The position numbers and the translations under genes are program-made. The notes under the pieces were generated by a model. That model did not search any database. It had not been told where the DNA came from and was given only the letters and a program-made list of their open reading frames with translations. This document shows positions 17,448-25,083 of a stretch of DNA of 32,422 bases, one piece after another; within the stretch, counting starts at the first letter, position 1, and every line of letters starts with the position of its first letter. Source of the DNA: Rhizobacter sp. (GTDB lineage Bacteria > Pseudomonadota > Gammaproteobacteria > Burkholderiales > Burkholderiaceae_C); contig JAGNWJ010000022.1 of NCBI GenBank assembly GCA_017986065.1, positions 1 to 32,422 of the forward strand, read 5' to 3'.

Positions 17448-18359
17448 TCAGAGCAGCAACACCAGTGTGGCGAGCAGGCCGGCGGCGAGCTGGTTGTGCA
17501 GCAGTGCCACGCCGAGTGGCAGCGACGTCTGGACCTGTGCCAGCCCGAGCGCCGCCTGCGCGGCCACACCGACCAGCAGTGCCACGGCGCAGCGTGTGCG
17601 CCCGCAGCACCAGGCACGCCAGGCCACCATCGGCAGCAGCAGCACGAGGGCCAAGGCGACACTGCGGTGCAGCACCTGCGCCAGTGCACCGGCCGGGTTG
17701 AACGGCGGCAGCGAGCCGAGCACGGGTTCGTGCCACGGGTTCAGCGTGGCCCAGTCGACGGCCCGTGCACCGGCCACGCAGTCGGCCCAGGTCACGCAGC
17801 TCAGGCCCGCATGCGAGGCGCTGACCAGCGTGCCGAGCGCCACCTGCACGAGCAGCAGCAACGCAGCCGTGGCGACCAGCACCCGTGGCCGCGGCACGGG
17901 CAGCGACCTGCCTGCCACGGCAAGACGCAGCGACAAGGCCAACATCGCGAAGCCTCCGATCACATTGCCGATGGCCACCGCGGGAATGCGTGCACCGCTG
18001 CTCCAGCGTCCGAGCACAGCGAGGAACAAGGCAAGCGCGAGCAGCGCCAGCGCCAGCGCTCCCTCCGTCCGCAGGACAGGACGGTTGCCGAAGCACACCG
18101 TCACCATCGACACCACCAGCACCAAGGCCAGCACGGCGACCACGCGATGGGCGAACCGCGCGGCGGCGATGCCGATCGACACCTCGGGGTGTGCGGCCAT
18201 GAGGGGCTGACCCGACGCGGTCTGTCGGAATTCCTGGCCGTAGCACTGCGGCCAGTCATCGCAGCCAAGCCCCGCCTTCGACAGGCGGATGAACGCGCTG
18301 AGACTCGTGACCACGAACACCGTCGCCGCGCAAAGCAGCGCGAGACGGCGCAGGAACAT
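17448..18359 (-). CDS. CtaA/Cox15-like protein, heme A synthase family with a missing Glu
   Basis: This 303-residue protein has about eight membrane helices in two homologous halves, as in CtaA/Cox15, which converts heme O to heme A. It keeps RLSKAGLGCDDWPQCYG with the paired cysteines near the N-terminus, and candidate heme histidines in RFAHRV, SASHAGLSC, QVLHRSV and LLHNQLA. The EXXHR motif, whose Glu is essential in Bacillus CtaA, reads RFAHR here. It may therefore not make heme A, or may do so differently. ATG 18357-18359 is used; a GTG about seven codons upstream is possible. It diverges from the oxidase-like genes across a Dnr box, consistent with service to the subunit I at 19342. Confidence 0.75.
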   Translation of the reverse strand: MFLRRLALLCAATVFVVTSLSAFIRLSKAGLGCDDWPQCYGQEFRQTASGQPLMAAHPEVSIGIAAARFAHRVVAVLALVLVVSMVTVCFGNRPVLRTEGALALALLALALFLAVLGRWSSGARIPAVAIGNVIGGFAMLALSLRLAVAGRSLPVPRPRVLVATAALLLLVQVALGTLVSASHAGLSCVTWADCVAGARAVDWATLNPWHEPVLGSLPPFNPAGALAQVLHRSVALALVLLLPMVAWRAWCCGRTRCAVALLVGVAAQAALGLAQVQTSLPLGVALLHNQLAAGLLATLVLLL

Positions 18360-18476
18360 GAAGCGGCGATCGAGAAGGGTCACGGCATTCGCCCCACGAG
18401 CGGAAGACCGCGATGCGGAAATGGTATCGCGCCGGCCGGTGTTTGCCCGCGCTCGTGGCCACAACCGTGCACTTTC

Positions 18477-18490
18477 TTGAACTGGTTCAA
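18477..18490. promoter_or_regulatory. Dnr/FNR-type box between ctaA-like gene and NO-reductase operon
   Basis: TTGAACTGGTTCAA is the exact reverse complement of the box at 8082-8095, so both promoters carry the same 14-bp site. Its centre is 95 bases before the 51-residue peptide gene and 124 before the ctaA-like gene. A weak CAGACT -10 candidate lies at 18513-18518 on the plus strand. I expect Dnr to switch on this operon together with nirE/nirS. Confidence 0.8.
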
Positions 18491-18578
18491 GTGCGCTTTT
18501 CCCATGCCTCCGCAGACTCCGATCCAGCGCGCCGTCGCTTGATGAGCACAGACGCGGGCCACTGAATAAGGAGACGCC

Positions 18579-18734
18579 ATGAGTCCGATCGACGACGAGA
18601 ACGAACCCGTTCCACTGATGCAGAAACTGCTCGACAACCCGTTCTTGCTGCTGTTCATCGGTGTGCTGGTTCCGATGGTGGTCTACACGCTGTGGGGTGT
18701 CATCGACATCCTCACCGTGCCGCTGACCAAGTGA
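18579..18734 (+). CDS. 51-residue single-helix membrane peptide, small oxidase-type subunit
   Basis: A short gene with an excellent ribosome site (AAGGAGA) codes for 51 residues: a charged N-terminus, then LLDNPFLLLFIGVLVPMVVY as a membrane helix and a short tail. It lies 57 bases before the CuA subunit gene. Small single-helix subunits (for example subunit IIa of ba3 oxidase) accompany B-family heme-copper enzymes, and this is probably such a subunit. The role is inferred from position and topology only. Confidence 0.7.
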   Translation: MSPIDDENEPVPLMQKLLDNPFLLLFIGVLVPMVVYTLWGVIDILTVPLTK

Positions 18735-18791
18735 CCCGGCAGCCAACGGACATCCCTGCGGTACATCGCCCCCTGGAATAGGACTTCGACC

Positions 18792-19331
18792 ATGAGCGCC
18801 ATTCTTCCTCCTGCAGAACGACTGTGGTGGAAACACCCGCTGGACCGGGTCGAAGGGACCTGGATCGTCATCGCGCTGATCTGGTGCCTGACCATGTTCG
18901 TGATGATGGTCGGCTGGCACATCTACGGAAAACAGAATCTCTCGACCGAGACGTACCGGACCACGCCCGAGCAGTTCTCGGCCAAGGCGCAGGCGATGGT
19001 CGACCAGTACACGGTGCGCACCGAGACCGCCGAGAAGATTCCGGTCGTGCATCCGCCCGCGGGCAGCGATGTCTACCTGGTGGCGCGACTGTGGAGCTGG
19101 TGGCCGATCATCGAACTCGAGAAGGACAAGACCTACCGCTTGCATCTCACTTCAATGGACTACAACCACGGCTTCTCGCTTCAGCCGACCAATATCAACA
19201 TCCAGGTCGTGCCGGGTTTCGAGCACGTGGTGAAGGTGACACCGAACCAGTCGGGCCAGTTCTCGGTGGTGTGCAACGAGTACTGCGGCATCAACCATCA
19301 CACGATGGTCGGCCGCATGTACGTGAAGTGA
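18792..19331 (+). CDS. CuA subunit II of a heme-copper NO reductase (NorS-like)
   Basis: The 179-residue protein has one N-terminal membrane helix (residues about 23-42) and a periplasmic cupredoxin domain. The CuA ligands are complete: His 126 in YNHGFS, then CNEYCGINHHTM with Cys 161, Glu 163, Cys 165, His 169 and Met 172. It would take electrons from soluble cytochrome c and pass them to subunit I. The short, single-helix form is typical of B-family (ba3-like) enzymes rather than mitochondrial-type oxidases. Start ATG 18792 has AGGA upstream. It is followed ten bases later by subunit I. I read the pair as NorSY-like (sNOR); a plain oxidase subunit is the alternative if subunit I proves to reduce O2. 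Confidence 0.82.
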   Translation: MSAILPPAERLWWKHPLDRVEGTWIVIALIWCLTMFVMMVGWHIYGKQNLSTETYRTTPEQFSAKAQAMVDQYTVRTETAEKIPVVHPPAGSDVYLVARLWSWWPIIELEKDKTYRLHLTSMDYNHGFSLQPTNINIQVVPGFEHVVKVTPNQSGQFSVVCNEYCGINHHTMVGRMYVK

Positions 19332-19341
19332 GGAGCGCGAC

Positions 19342-21042
19342 ATGTCGAGCAATGTGAGTTACCGGACCTGCCCGCGCTCTGGCCTGCAGTTCGAGGGCCA
19401 GGCCGAAAAACTGATGATGGCCAACGCCTTCGTGGCGGTGGTGTTCCTGCTGGTCGGCGGCATCCTCGCCGTCGGCGTCGTGCTGACGCGCTGGCCGGCC
19501 GTGCACTGGCTCGCCGCCGACACCTTCTACCAGGTGCTCACCGCACACGGCATCGACATGCTGATCTTCTGGATCATCTTCTTCGAAGTCGCGGTGCTGT
19601 ACTTCTGTTCGTCGACGCTCCTGCGCTGTCGAATCGCGACGCCGAATGTCGCGTGGCTGGCCTTCGCGCTGATGCTGATCGGCGCGGTCACCAACAACGT
19701 CGCCGTGCTGCAGGGCGGATCGAGCGTGATGATGACGAGCTATGTGCCGATGATGGCGGCACCGAGCTTCTACCTCGGTCTGATCCTCTTTGCCGTCGGT
19801 GCGTTGATCGCCTGCTTCGTGTTCTTCGGCACGCTGGTCATCGCCAAGCGCGACAAGACCTATCAAGGCTCGGTACCGCTCGTGACCTTCGGCGCGATCA
19901 CCGCAGCGATCATCGCGGTGTTCACGATCACCTCGGGCGCGATCATCCTGATCCCGACCTTCCTGATGTCGGTGGGCATCGTCAAGCAGGTCGACCCGCT
20001 GATCTACCGCACGATCTGGTGGGCCTTCGGCCATTCTTCGCAGCAGATCAACGTGGCGGCGCACATCTCGATCTGGTACGCAGTGGCGGCCATCGCATTC
20101 GGTGCCAAGCCGATGTCGGAGCGGGTGAGCCGCGGCGCCTTCCTCCTCTACATCCTGTTCCTGCAACTCGCCAGCGCCCACCACCTGCTCGCCGACCCCG
20201 GCGTCAGCACGGCCTGGAAGGTCGTCAACACCAGCTACTTCATGTACTTCGCGGTTCTGGCCTCGATGATCCACGGTCTGACCATCCCTGGCGCGATCGA
20301 GGTGGCCCAGCGGCAGAAGGGCTACAACAAGGGCCTGTTCGAGTGGCTGCGCAAGGCGCCGTGGGGCAATCCGGTTTTCTCGGGCATGTTCATCTCGCTG
20401 ATCGGTTTCGGCTTTCTCGGCGGGATCTCGGGTGTGATGATGGGCACCGAGCAACTCAACATGATCATCCACAACACGATCTATGTGCCGGGCCACTTCC
20501 ACGCCACGGTCGTGGTGGGCACGACGCTGTCGTTCATGGCGCTGACCTACTTCCTGATTCCGGTGCTGTTCAAGCGCGAGATGATCAACCCCGGACTGGC
20601 AAAGGCACAGCCCTATCTGTTCGGCCTGTCGATGTACTTCTTCTGCCTCGTGATGATGGGTGCGGGCACGCTGGGTGTCTCGCGGCGCCACTGGGACATG
20701 GCCTTCAACGGCGCAGCGCTTGCGTATGAATGGCCGGGTGCCGCCTACCTGATGATGGGTCTGGTCGGCATCGCGGGCGTGGCGGCGATCGCCGGCGGCG
20801 CCATCTACATCTACATCACGGTGGGCTCGCTGCTGTGGGGCAAGAAGCTCGATCAGGGCAGCGTCAGTCCGCGCTTCACGCCGATACCACCGACGCCGGT
20901 CGGCGCCGCCGTGCAGACCTACGGCTCAGCGGGTTTCGCTGCACCGGGCACGTTCACGCTGGCGATGGTGTTCCTGGTTTCCTTCGTTCTGTACTACTTC
21001 ATCAACTGGAAATACCTGTCCCAGGTCTGGGGTCTGTCATGA
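19342..21042 (+). CDS. Heme-copper subunit I with HSSQQ in place of HPEVY, probable sNOR (NorY-like)
   Basis: This 566-residue protein has about twelve or more helices. The six canonical histidines are present: His 69 (AHGIDM) and His 387 for the low-spin heme, His 231 and His 280-281 for CuB, His 385 for the high-spin heme (VPGHFHATV, a B-family style motif). In oxygen reductases the helix VI motif is HPEVY, with the Tyr cross-linked to a CuB ligand. Here it reads HSSQQ (231-235, bases 20032-20046), so the catalytic Tyr and the Glu are gone. Loss of the Tyr is characteristic of NO-reducing members of the superfamily. With a CuA subunit, a Sco protein and nirS close by, the best fit is sNOR, as described for norSY-senC in ammonia oxidisers. 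Substrate is inferred, not shown. Confidence 0.8.
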   Translation: MSSNVSYRTCPRSGLQFEGQAEKLMMANAFVAVVFLLVGGILAVGVVLTRWPAVHWLAADTFYQVLTAHGIDMLIFWIIFFEVAVLYFCSSTLLRCRIATPNVAWLAFALMLIGAVTNNVAVLQGGSSVMMTSYVPMMAAPSFYLGLILFAVGALIACFVFFGTLVIAKRDKTYQGSVPLVTFGAITAAIIAVFTITSGAIILIPTFLMSVGIVKQVDPLIYRTIWWAFGHSSQQINVAAHISIWYAVAAIAFGAKPMSERVSRGAFLLYILFLQLASAHHLLADPGVSTAWKVVNTSYFMYFAVLASMIHGLTIPGAIEVAQRQKGYNKGLFEWLRKAPWGNPVFSGMFISLIGFGFLGGISGVMMGTEQLNMIIHNTIYVPGHFHATVVVGTTLSFMALTYFLIPVLFKREMINPGLAKAQPYLFGLSMYFFCLVMMGAGTLGVSRRHWDMAFNGAALAYEWPGAAYLMMGLVGIAGVAAIAGGAIYIYITVGSLLWGKKLDQGSVSPRFTPIPPTPVGAAVQTYGSAGFAAPGTFTLAMVFLVSFVLYYFINWKYLSQVWGLS

Positions 21043-21141
21043 GGTTGCCAGGACGCCCCGGGCTTCATCCACCCGAGGCGGGCTGCGGCCGAGTGAATTG
21101 GTCCGGCGCATCGCGCCCGACCTGACGAAAGGAGGACACCG

Positions 21142-22038
21142 ATGGCATTGACGCTCGTTCCCGCGATGATCCGTCCCGGCTTGCGGGTCCGCGATGTCCT
21201 GGGGCTGTTCAAGTTGCGCATCGGCGTGTTCATCACGGTCTCGGCGCTGGTTGGTTTCGCGGTCACGCCCGGGCCGCGGCTGAGCCTCGCTCAGGTGCTC
21301 GTGCTCGCATTCACCGTGATGCTCGCATCGGCCAGTGCTGGTGCGTTCAACCAGTACGCCGAAGCCGAGTCGGACCGGCGAATGGCACGCACCCGCAACC
21401 GGCCGTTCGCGACCGGTGCGTTGCGGCGCACACCGGCCTGGCTGCTGCTGATGGCGGTGATGTTGACGGTATCCGTCGGCACGGCGGCCTGGTTGCTCAA
21501 CGCGATGTCGGCGCTGTACGTGTTTCTCGGCGCATTCTTCTATGCGGTCGTCTACACGCTGTGGTTGAAGCGGCGCAGCTGGCTGAACATCGTGGTCGGC
21601 GGGCTGTCGGGCAGTTTTGCGGTATTGGCTGGTGCTGCGGCGGTCGACCCGGCCGTCGGTGTGCATGGCTGGCTGCTCGCGCTGGCGCTGTTCCTGTGGA
21701 CGCCGCCACATTTCTGGAGTCTGGCGATCGCCGGTCAGGCCGACTACGCCGCCGCCGGCATTCCGATGCTTCCCGTGGTGGTGGGCACCGAACGCGCCGC
21801 ACGGATCGTCTACGGCAGTGCCATCGCGCTGGCGTTGGCGTCTCTGCTGCCGGTCTTCGTCGGCGCCGGTTGGATCTACGTCCTGGGCGCGGCGGGAGGA
21901 GGTCTGTATTTCGTGATCAAGGCGCGCGCGCTGGCGATCGCGCCGAGTCGCCTGACGGCGATCCGTTCCTTTCTGGCGTCACTGCTGCAACTGGGCGCAT
22001 TGCTTGCGGCGGCCAGCATCGACGGGGCGCTGCGCTAG
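21142..22038 (+). CDS. ctaB: Protoheme IX farnesyltransferase (heme O synthase)
   Basis: CtaB adds a farnesyl group to protoheme to give heme O. The 298-residue polytopic protein has the prenyltransferase signature NQYAEAESDRRMARTRNRPF, then a second conserved region with WTPPHFWSLAIAGQADYAAAGIPMLPVV. The ribosome site AAAGGAGG is near-ideal. It lies 99 bases after subunit I, in the same direction. Its presence suggests that the nearby heme-copper enzyme uses an o- or a-type heme. Confidence 0.92.
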   Translation: MALTLVPAMIRPGLRVRDVLGLFKLRIGVFITVSALVGFAVTPGPRLSLAQVLVLAFTVMLASASAGAFNQYAEAESDRRMARTRNRPFATGALRRTPAWLLLMAVMLTVSVGTAAWLLNAMSALYVFLGAFFYAVVYTLWLKRRSWLNIVVGGLSGSFAVLAGAAAVDPAVGVHGWLLALALFLWTPPHFWSLAIAGQADYAAAGIPMLPVVVGTERAARIVYGSAIALALASLLPVFVGAGWIYVLGAAGGGLYFVIKARALAIAPSRLTAIRSFLASLLQLGALLAAASIDGALR

Positions 22039-22072
22039 GCGTTCGGCAACCGTCGCGCCACGCCATGGAACC

Positions 22073-22927
22073 ATGCCTTCTGCCGCTGTTTTCTCTCGAC
22101 TTGCACCACGCTGGCGCTCACTTGGCATCGCCGCGGCGTGGACCGTCGGCATGGCGCTTCACGCCCAGGCCGAGCCGACCGCAGCCGCGCTGAACGCCGC
22201 AGCCGCAGTGCGCGCCAGTCAGGCGGTTGTCGGCCAGTCGATCGGCGAGCACACCCTGCTCGAACGGGACGGGCGCCCGGTGCGCCTGGCGGACTTTCGC
22301 GGCAAGCCGCTGCTGGTGAGCTTCATCTACACCGGTTGCTTCCAGGTGTGCCCTGGCAACACGCGAGCACTGCAGCAGGCGGTGCGCACGCTCGAGACGC
22401 GCTTCGGCACGGCTCAGTTCAATGTCGTCAGCATCGGATTCAACCAGCCGGCCGATTCGCCGCAGGCCATGAAGGCCTTCGCGGCGCAGTACGGCATCGA
22501 CTTCCCGCACTGGTCGTTCCTCAGCCCGCCGGCCGCCGATGTCGACGCGTTGACGCGCGCGTTCGGCTTCACGTACCAGGCCACGCCGGCAGGCTTCGAC
22601 CACGTGTTGCAGGTCACGCTGATCGACGCGCAGGGACGCATCGCGCGGCAGGTCTACGGCGGCGAGCTGGCGGCCGATGCGCTCGGCGAGCCGCTCACGC
22701 AACTGCTGGCGAACCGTCCGCTGCCATTGCGATCCAGCCTGGCCGACATCGTCGATCGCGTGCGGGTGCTGTGCACGGTCTACGACCCCCGAACCGGAAC
22801 CTACCGCGTCGACTACAGCCTCGCGCTCGAGGTCGCGGGGGGGCTGACCTTCGCGTTGACCATGCTCGCGTACTTCCTGAGCGAGTGGCGTGCTCGCATT
22901 GCAGCCCGTCGCCTGCGGCGCGCCTGA
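22073..22927 (+). CDS. Sco1/SenC family copper chaperone with a C-terminal membrane helix
   Basis: Sco proteins deliver copper to the CuA site of subunit II. The 284-residue protein has a signal peptide or anchor, a thioredoxin fold with the copper motif CFQVCP (CxxxCP) in IYTGCFQVCPGNTRA, and the distal His in FDHVLQVTLID. A further helix near the C-terminus (ALEVAGGLTFALTMLAYFL) is an addition to the usual Sco layout. The start at ATG 22073 is uncertain because the ribosome site is weak. It sits between ctaB and the cytochrome b fusion, and a senC gene also accompanies norSY in the described sNOR clusters. Confidence 0.88.
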   Translation: MPSAAVFSRLAPRWRSLGIAAAWTVGMALHAQAEPTAAALNAAAAVRASQAVVGQSIGEHTLLERDGRPVRLADFRGKPLLVSFIYTGCFQVCPGNTRALQQAVRTLETRFGTAQFNVVSIGFNQPADSPQAMKAFAAQYGIDFPHWSFLSPPAADVDALTRAFGFTYQATPAGFDHVLQVTLIDAQGRIARQVYGGELAADALGEPLTQLLANRPLPLRSSLADIVDRVRVLCTVYDPRTGTYRVDYSLALEVAGGLTFALTMLAYFLSEWRARIAARRLRRA

Positions 22928-22943
22928 GCGGGGCACACGCGCC

Positions 22944-24569
22944 ATGCGACCGCCCCCGCTCGCCGCCGCAGCGACCCTTGCAGCGCCGCACGTCGGCCTG
23001 CTGCGCGGACCGGCGCTGCGTGCCTGGCAGCGCGTCGAATTCGCGTTCGACGCCGTGTTCGGCGCCGGCGCCAACCCGCTGCGGCACCTGGGTGCACTCG
23101 GGTTCCTGTTCTTCTGGGGGTTGGCGGTCAGCGGCATCTACCTGTTCGCGGTGCTCGACACGTCGGCGACAGCAGCATTCGAATCGATCGCCCGACTGTC
23201 GAGGCAGCCCTGGTACTTCGGTGGCTGGCTGCGCAGCGTGCACCGCTACGCCGCCGATGCCTTCGTCGTCGTGATGCTGCTGCACCTGTTGCGCGAATGG
23301 CTGCTCGGGCGCTACCAGGGCTTTCGCCGCCACTCGTGGCTGACCGGCGTGCCGCTTCTGCTGTTCGCGTTCGCCAGCGGCATCGGCGGCTTCTGGCTCA
23401 ACTGGGACCGACTGGGCCAGTACTCGGTCACGGCAACGGCCGAGTGGATCGACGCGTTGCCGATCTTCGCTGTGCCGCTGACGCGCAACTTCATCAGCGT
23501 TGCGGCGGTGAACGATCGGCTGTTCTCGCTGTTCATCTTCATTCACCTGGGCGTGCCGCTGTTGATGCTGTTCGGTCTGTGGTTCCACATCCAGCGCATC
23601 TCGCACGCGGCCGTGTTCCCGCCGCGCCGATTGATGCTGGTCAGCGTGCTGGGCCTGCTGGCACTCGCCGTGTTCGCGCCGGTGACCAGCGATGCGCCAG
23701 CCGACCTGTCTCAAGTGCCCGGGCCGTTGGCGCTCGACTGGTTTCTGCTGTTCGTGCATCCGCTCGTCGATGCGACCTCGGCCAACCTCGTCTGGGGGCT
23801 GCTCGCTGCGGCCGTGACCGCGCTGCTCTTGCTGCCCTTTGCGTCGACGTTCGTGCCGGCGCGTCTGAACGCCCCGGCGAGCGCGCCGGCGGCGGTGGTG
23901 GACCCGGCCAACTGCAACGGGTGCAGGCGTTGCTTCGTCGACTGCCCGTACGCCGCGGTCACGATGGTGCCGCACCCCGACTGGCAGACACCCGGCCGTC
24001 CGATCCGCGAGCTCGCGCAGGTCGACTCCGACCTGTGCGCGAGTTGCGGCATCTGCGTCGGCGCCTGCCCTTCGTCGACGCCTTTTCGCAGCGGCGCCTC
24101 GCTCGTGACCGGCATCGACATGCCGCAACAACCCATCGACACGCTGCGCCGACAGCTCGACGCAGGCCTGGCCGCACTGCACAGCGAGTGCAAGCTGGTC
24201 GTCATCGGCTGCGAGCCGGGGCCATCGGTCGCCGCGCTGGCGCGTGACGACGTGGTCGCACTCAGCCTGGTCTGCGCAGGCCAGTTGCCGCCGTCGTTCA
24301 TCGAGTACGCCTTGCGCAGCGGTGCCTTCGGCGTCGTCGTCACCGGTTGCCGCGAAGGCGACTGCGCCTTCCGTCTCGGCCAGCGCTGGACAGAAGAGCG
24401 CCTGCGCGGCGTGCGCGAGCCGCACCTGCGCACGGCTGTTCCGCGCGAGCGCCTGCACGTGGTCTGGCCCACGCCTGGCGAGCCACAGGCGGCGGCGCGC
24501 GCGCTCGACGCCTTGCGTGCCCACCATGCCGTCCAGCGTGTTGTCGATGGGATCACACCCCATGGCTGA
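22944..24569 (+). CDS. Cytochrome b - 2x[4Fe-4S] ferredoxin - MvhD-domain fusion
   Basis: Three redox modules are joined in 541 residues. Residues 30-225 are an N-terminal cytochrome b half with four helices and two H-x13-H pairs (His 100/114 and 201/215), enough for two b hemes. Residues 320-380 form a ferredoxin with CNGCRRCFVDCP (Cys 324-334) and CASCGICVGACP (365-375). Residues 415-520 resemble MvhD/FlpD (hydrogenase iron-sulfur subunit): five cysteines at 416, 423, 444, 469 and 474, with the family's GC..GDC motif as TGCREGDC. MvhD normally passes electrons to heterodisulfide reductase HdrA, but no HdrA is visible here. The protein could link a quinone pool to a cytoplasmic partner. Start ATG 22944 lies 16 bases after the Sco stop; the stop overlaps the next gene by eight bases. 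The function is unknown to me. Confidence 0.82.
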   Translation: MRPPPLAAAATLAAPHVGLLRGPALRAWQRVEFAFDAVFGAGANPLRHLGALGFLFFWGLAVSGIYLFAVLDTSATAAFESIARLSRQPWYFGGWLRSVHRYAADAFVVVMLLHLLREWLLGRYQGFRRHSWLTGVPLLLFAFASGIGGFWLNWDRLGQYSVTATAEWIDALPIFAVPLTRNFISVAAVNDRLFSLFIFIHLGVPLLMLFGLWFHIQRISHAAVFPPRRLMLVSVLGLLALAVFAPVTSDAPADLSQVPGPLALDWFLLFVHPLVDATSANLVWGLLAAAVTALLLLPFASTFVPARLNAPASAPAAVVDPANCNGCRRCFVDCPYAAVTMVPHPDWQTPGRPIRELAQVDSDLCASCGICVGACPSSTPFRSGASLVTGIDMPQQPIDTLRRQLDAGLAALHSECKLVVIGCEPGPSVAALARDDVVALSLVCAGQLPPSFIEYALRSGAFGVVVTGCREGDCAFRLGQRWTEERLRGVREPHLRTAVPRERLHVVWPTPGEPQAAARALDALRAHHAVQRVVDGITPHG

Positions 24570-25083
24570 TCCGCGCCCCCCGATCCGCCCGCTGGCCTGG
24601 CTCGGGCAGGCGCTTCTGTACGGCCTGTTCGCGCTGCTGATCGGCGTGTTCTCGCACTGGCCGCCGTACCGCCACCTCGCTGCCGACCAGGCGCTGATCA
24701 AGCTCAGCTTCACGCACCACGGCCAGCACATGCATGAATGCAAGGCACTCAGCGGGGCCGAGCTCGCGAAGCTGCCGCCGAACATGCGCGCGCCGCTGCA
24801 ATGCCCGCGCGAGCGCGCGCCGGTGGTGGTGGAGCTCGATGTCGATGGCCAGAAGGTGCTGCGCAAGGTGGCCGCGCCCTCGGGTCTGTCGAAGGACGGT
24901 GCGTCGTCGGTCTACCACCGCGTGCAGGTGGCTGCCGGCAGTCACCGCATCGCGGTGCGCATGAAGGACAGCCCGACGGGCAGCGGCTTCGACCACACCC
25001 GTGAAGCCACCGTGACGCTCGCGCCACTGCACATCCTCGTGATCGACTTCGACGCCGAGAAGGGCGGCATCACGCTGCAATGA
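24562..25083 (+). CDS. Hypothetical membrane-anchored His-rich protein
   Basis: I do not recognise this 173-residue protein. It has one N-terminal membrane helix (LLYGLFALLIGVF), then a probably periplasmic domain starting with a His-rich segment, SFTHHGQHMHEC, which could bind copper or heme. The rest looks like a beta-sandwich (VVVELDVDGQKVLRKV, HRIAVRMKDSP, LHILVIDFDA). It overlaps the cytochrome b fusion by eight bases and the next gene by four (ATGA), so it is certainly part of the operon. A role as accessory subunit or metal donor is inferred. Confidence 0.75.
   Translation: MADPRPPIRPLAWLGQALLYGLFALLIGVFSHWPPYRHLAADQALIKLSFTHHGQHMHECKALSGAELAKLPPNMRAPLQCPRERAPVVVELDVDGQKVLRKVAAPSGLSKDGASSVYHRVQVAAGSHRIAVRMKDSPTGSGFDHTREATVTLAPLHILVIDFDAEKGGITLQ

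Noticed and set aside
19342..21042. Ordinary cytochrome c oxidase subunit I
   Set aside because: The HPEVY motif with the cross-linking Tyr is HSSQQ, and the operon shares its Dnr box with nirS.
21039..21125. A 28-codon frame starting ATGA at the stop of the subunit I gene
   Set aside because: The overlap looks like coupling, but the peptide has no helix or motif and no ribosome site of its own; evidence is too thin to call a gene.
22695..24866. A 723-codon minus-strand frame opposite the cytochrome b fusion
   Set aside because: Low-complexity Arg/Gln/His composition and full overlap with a gene that has clear redox motifs; a shadow frame.
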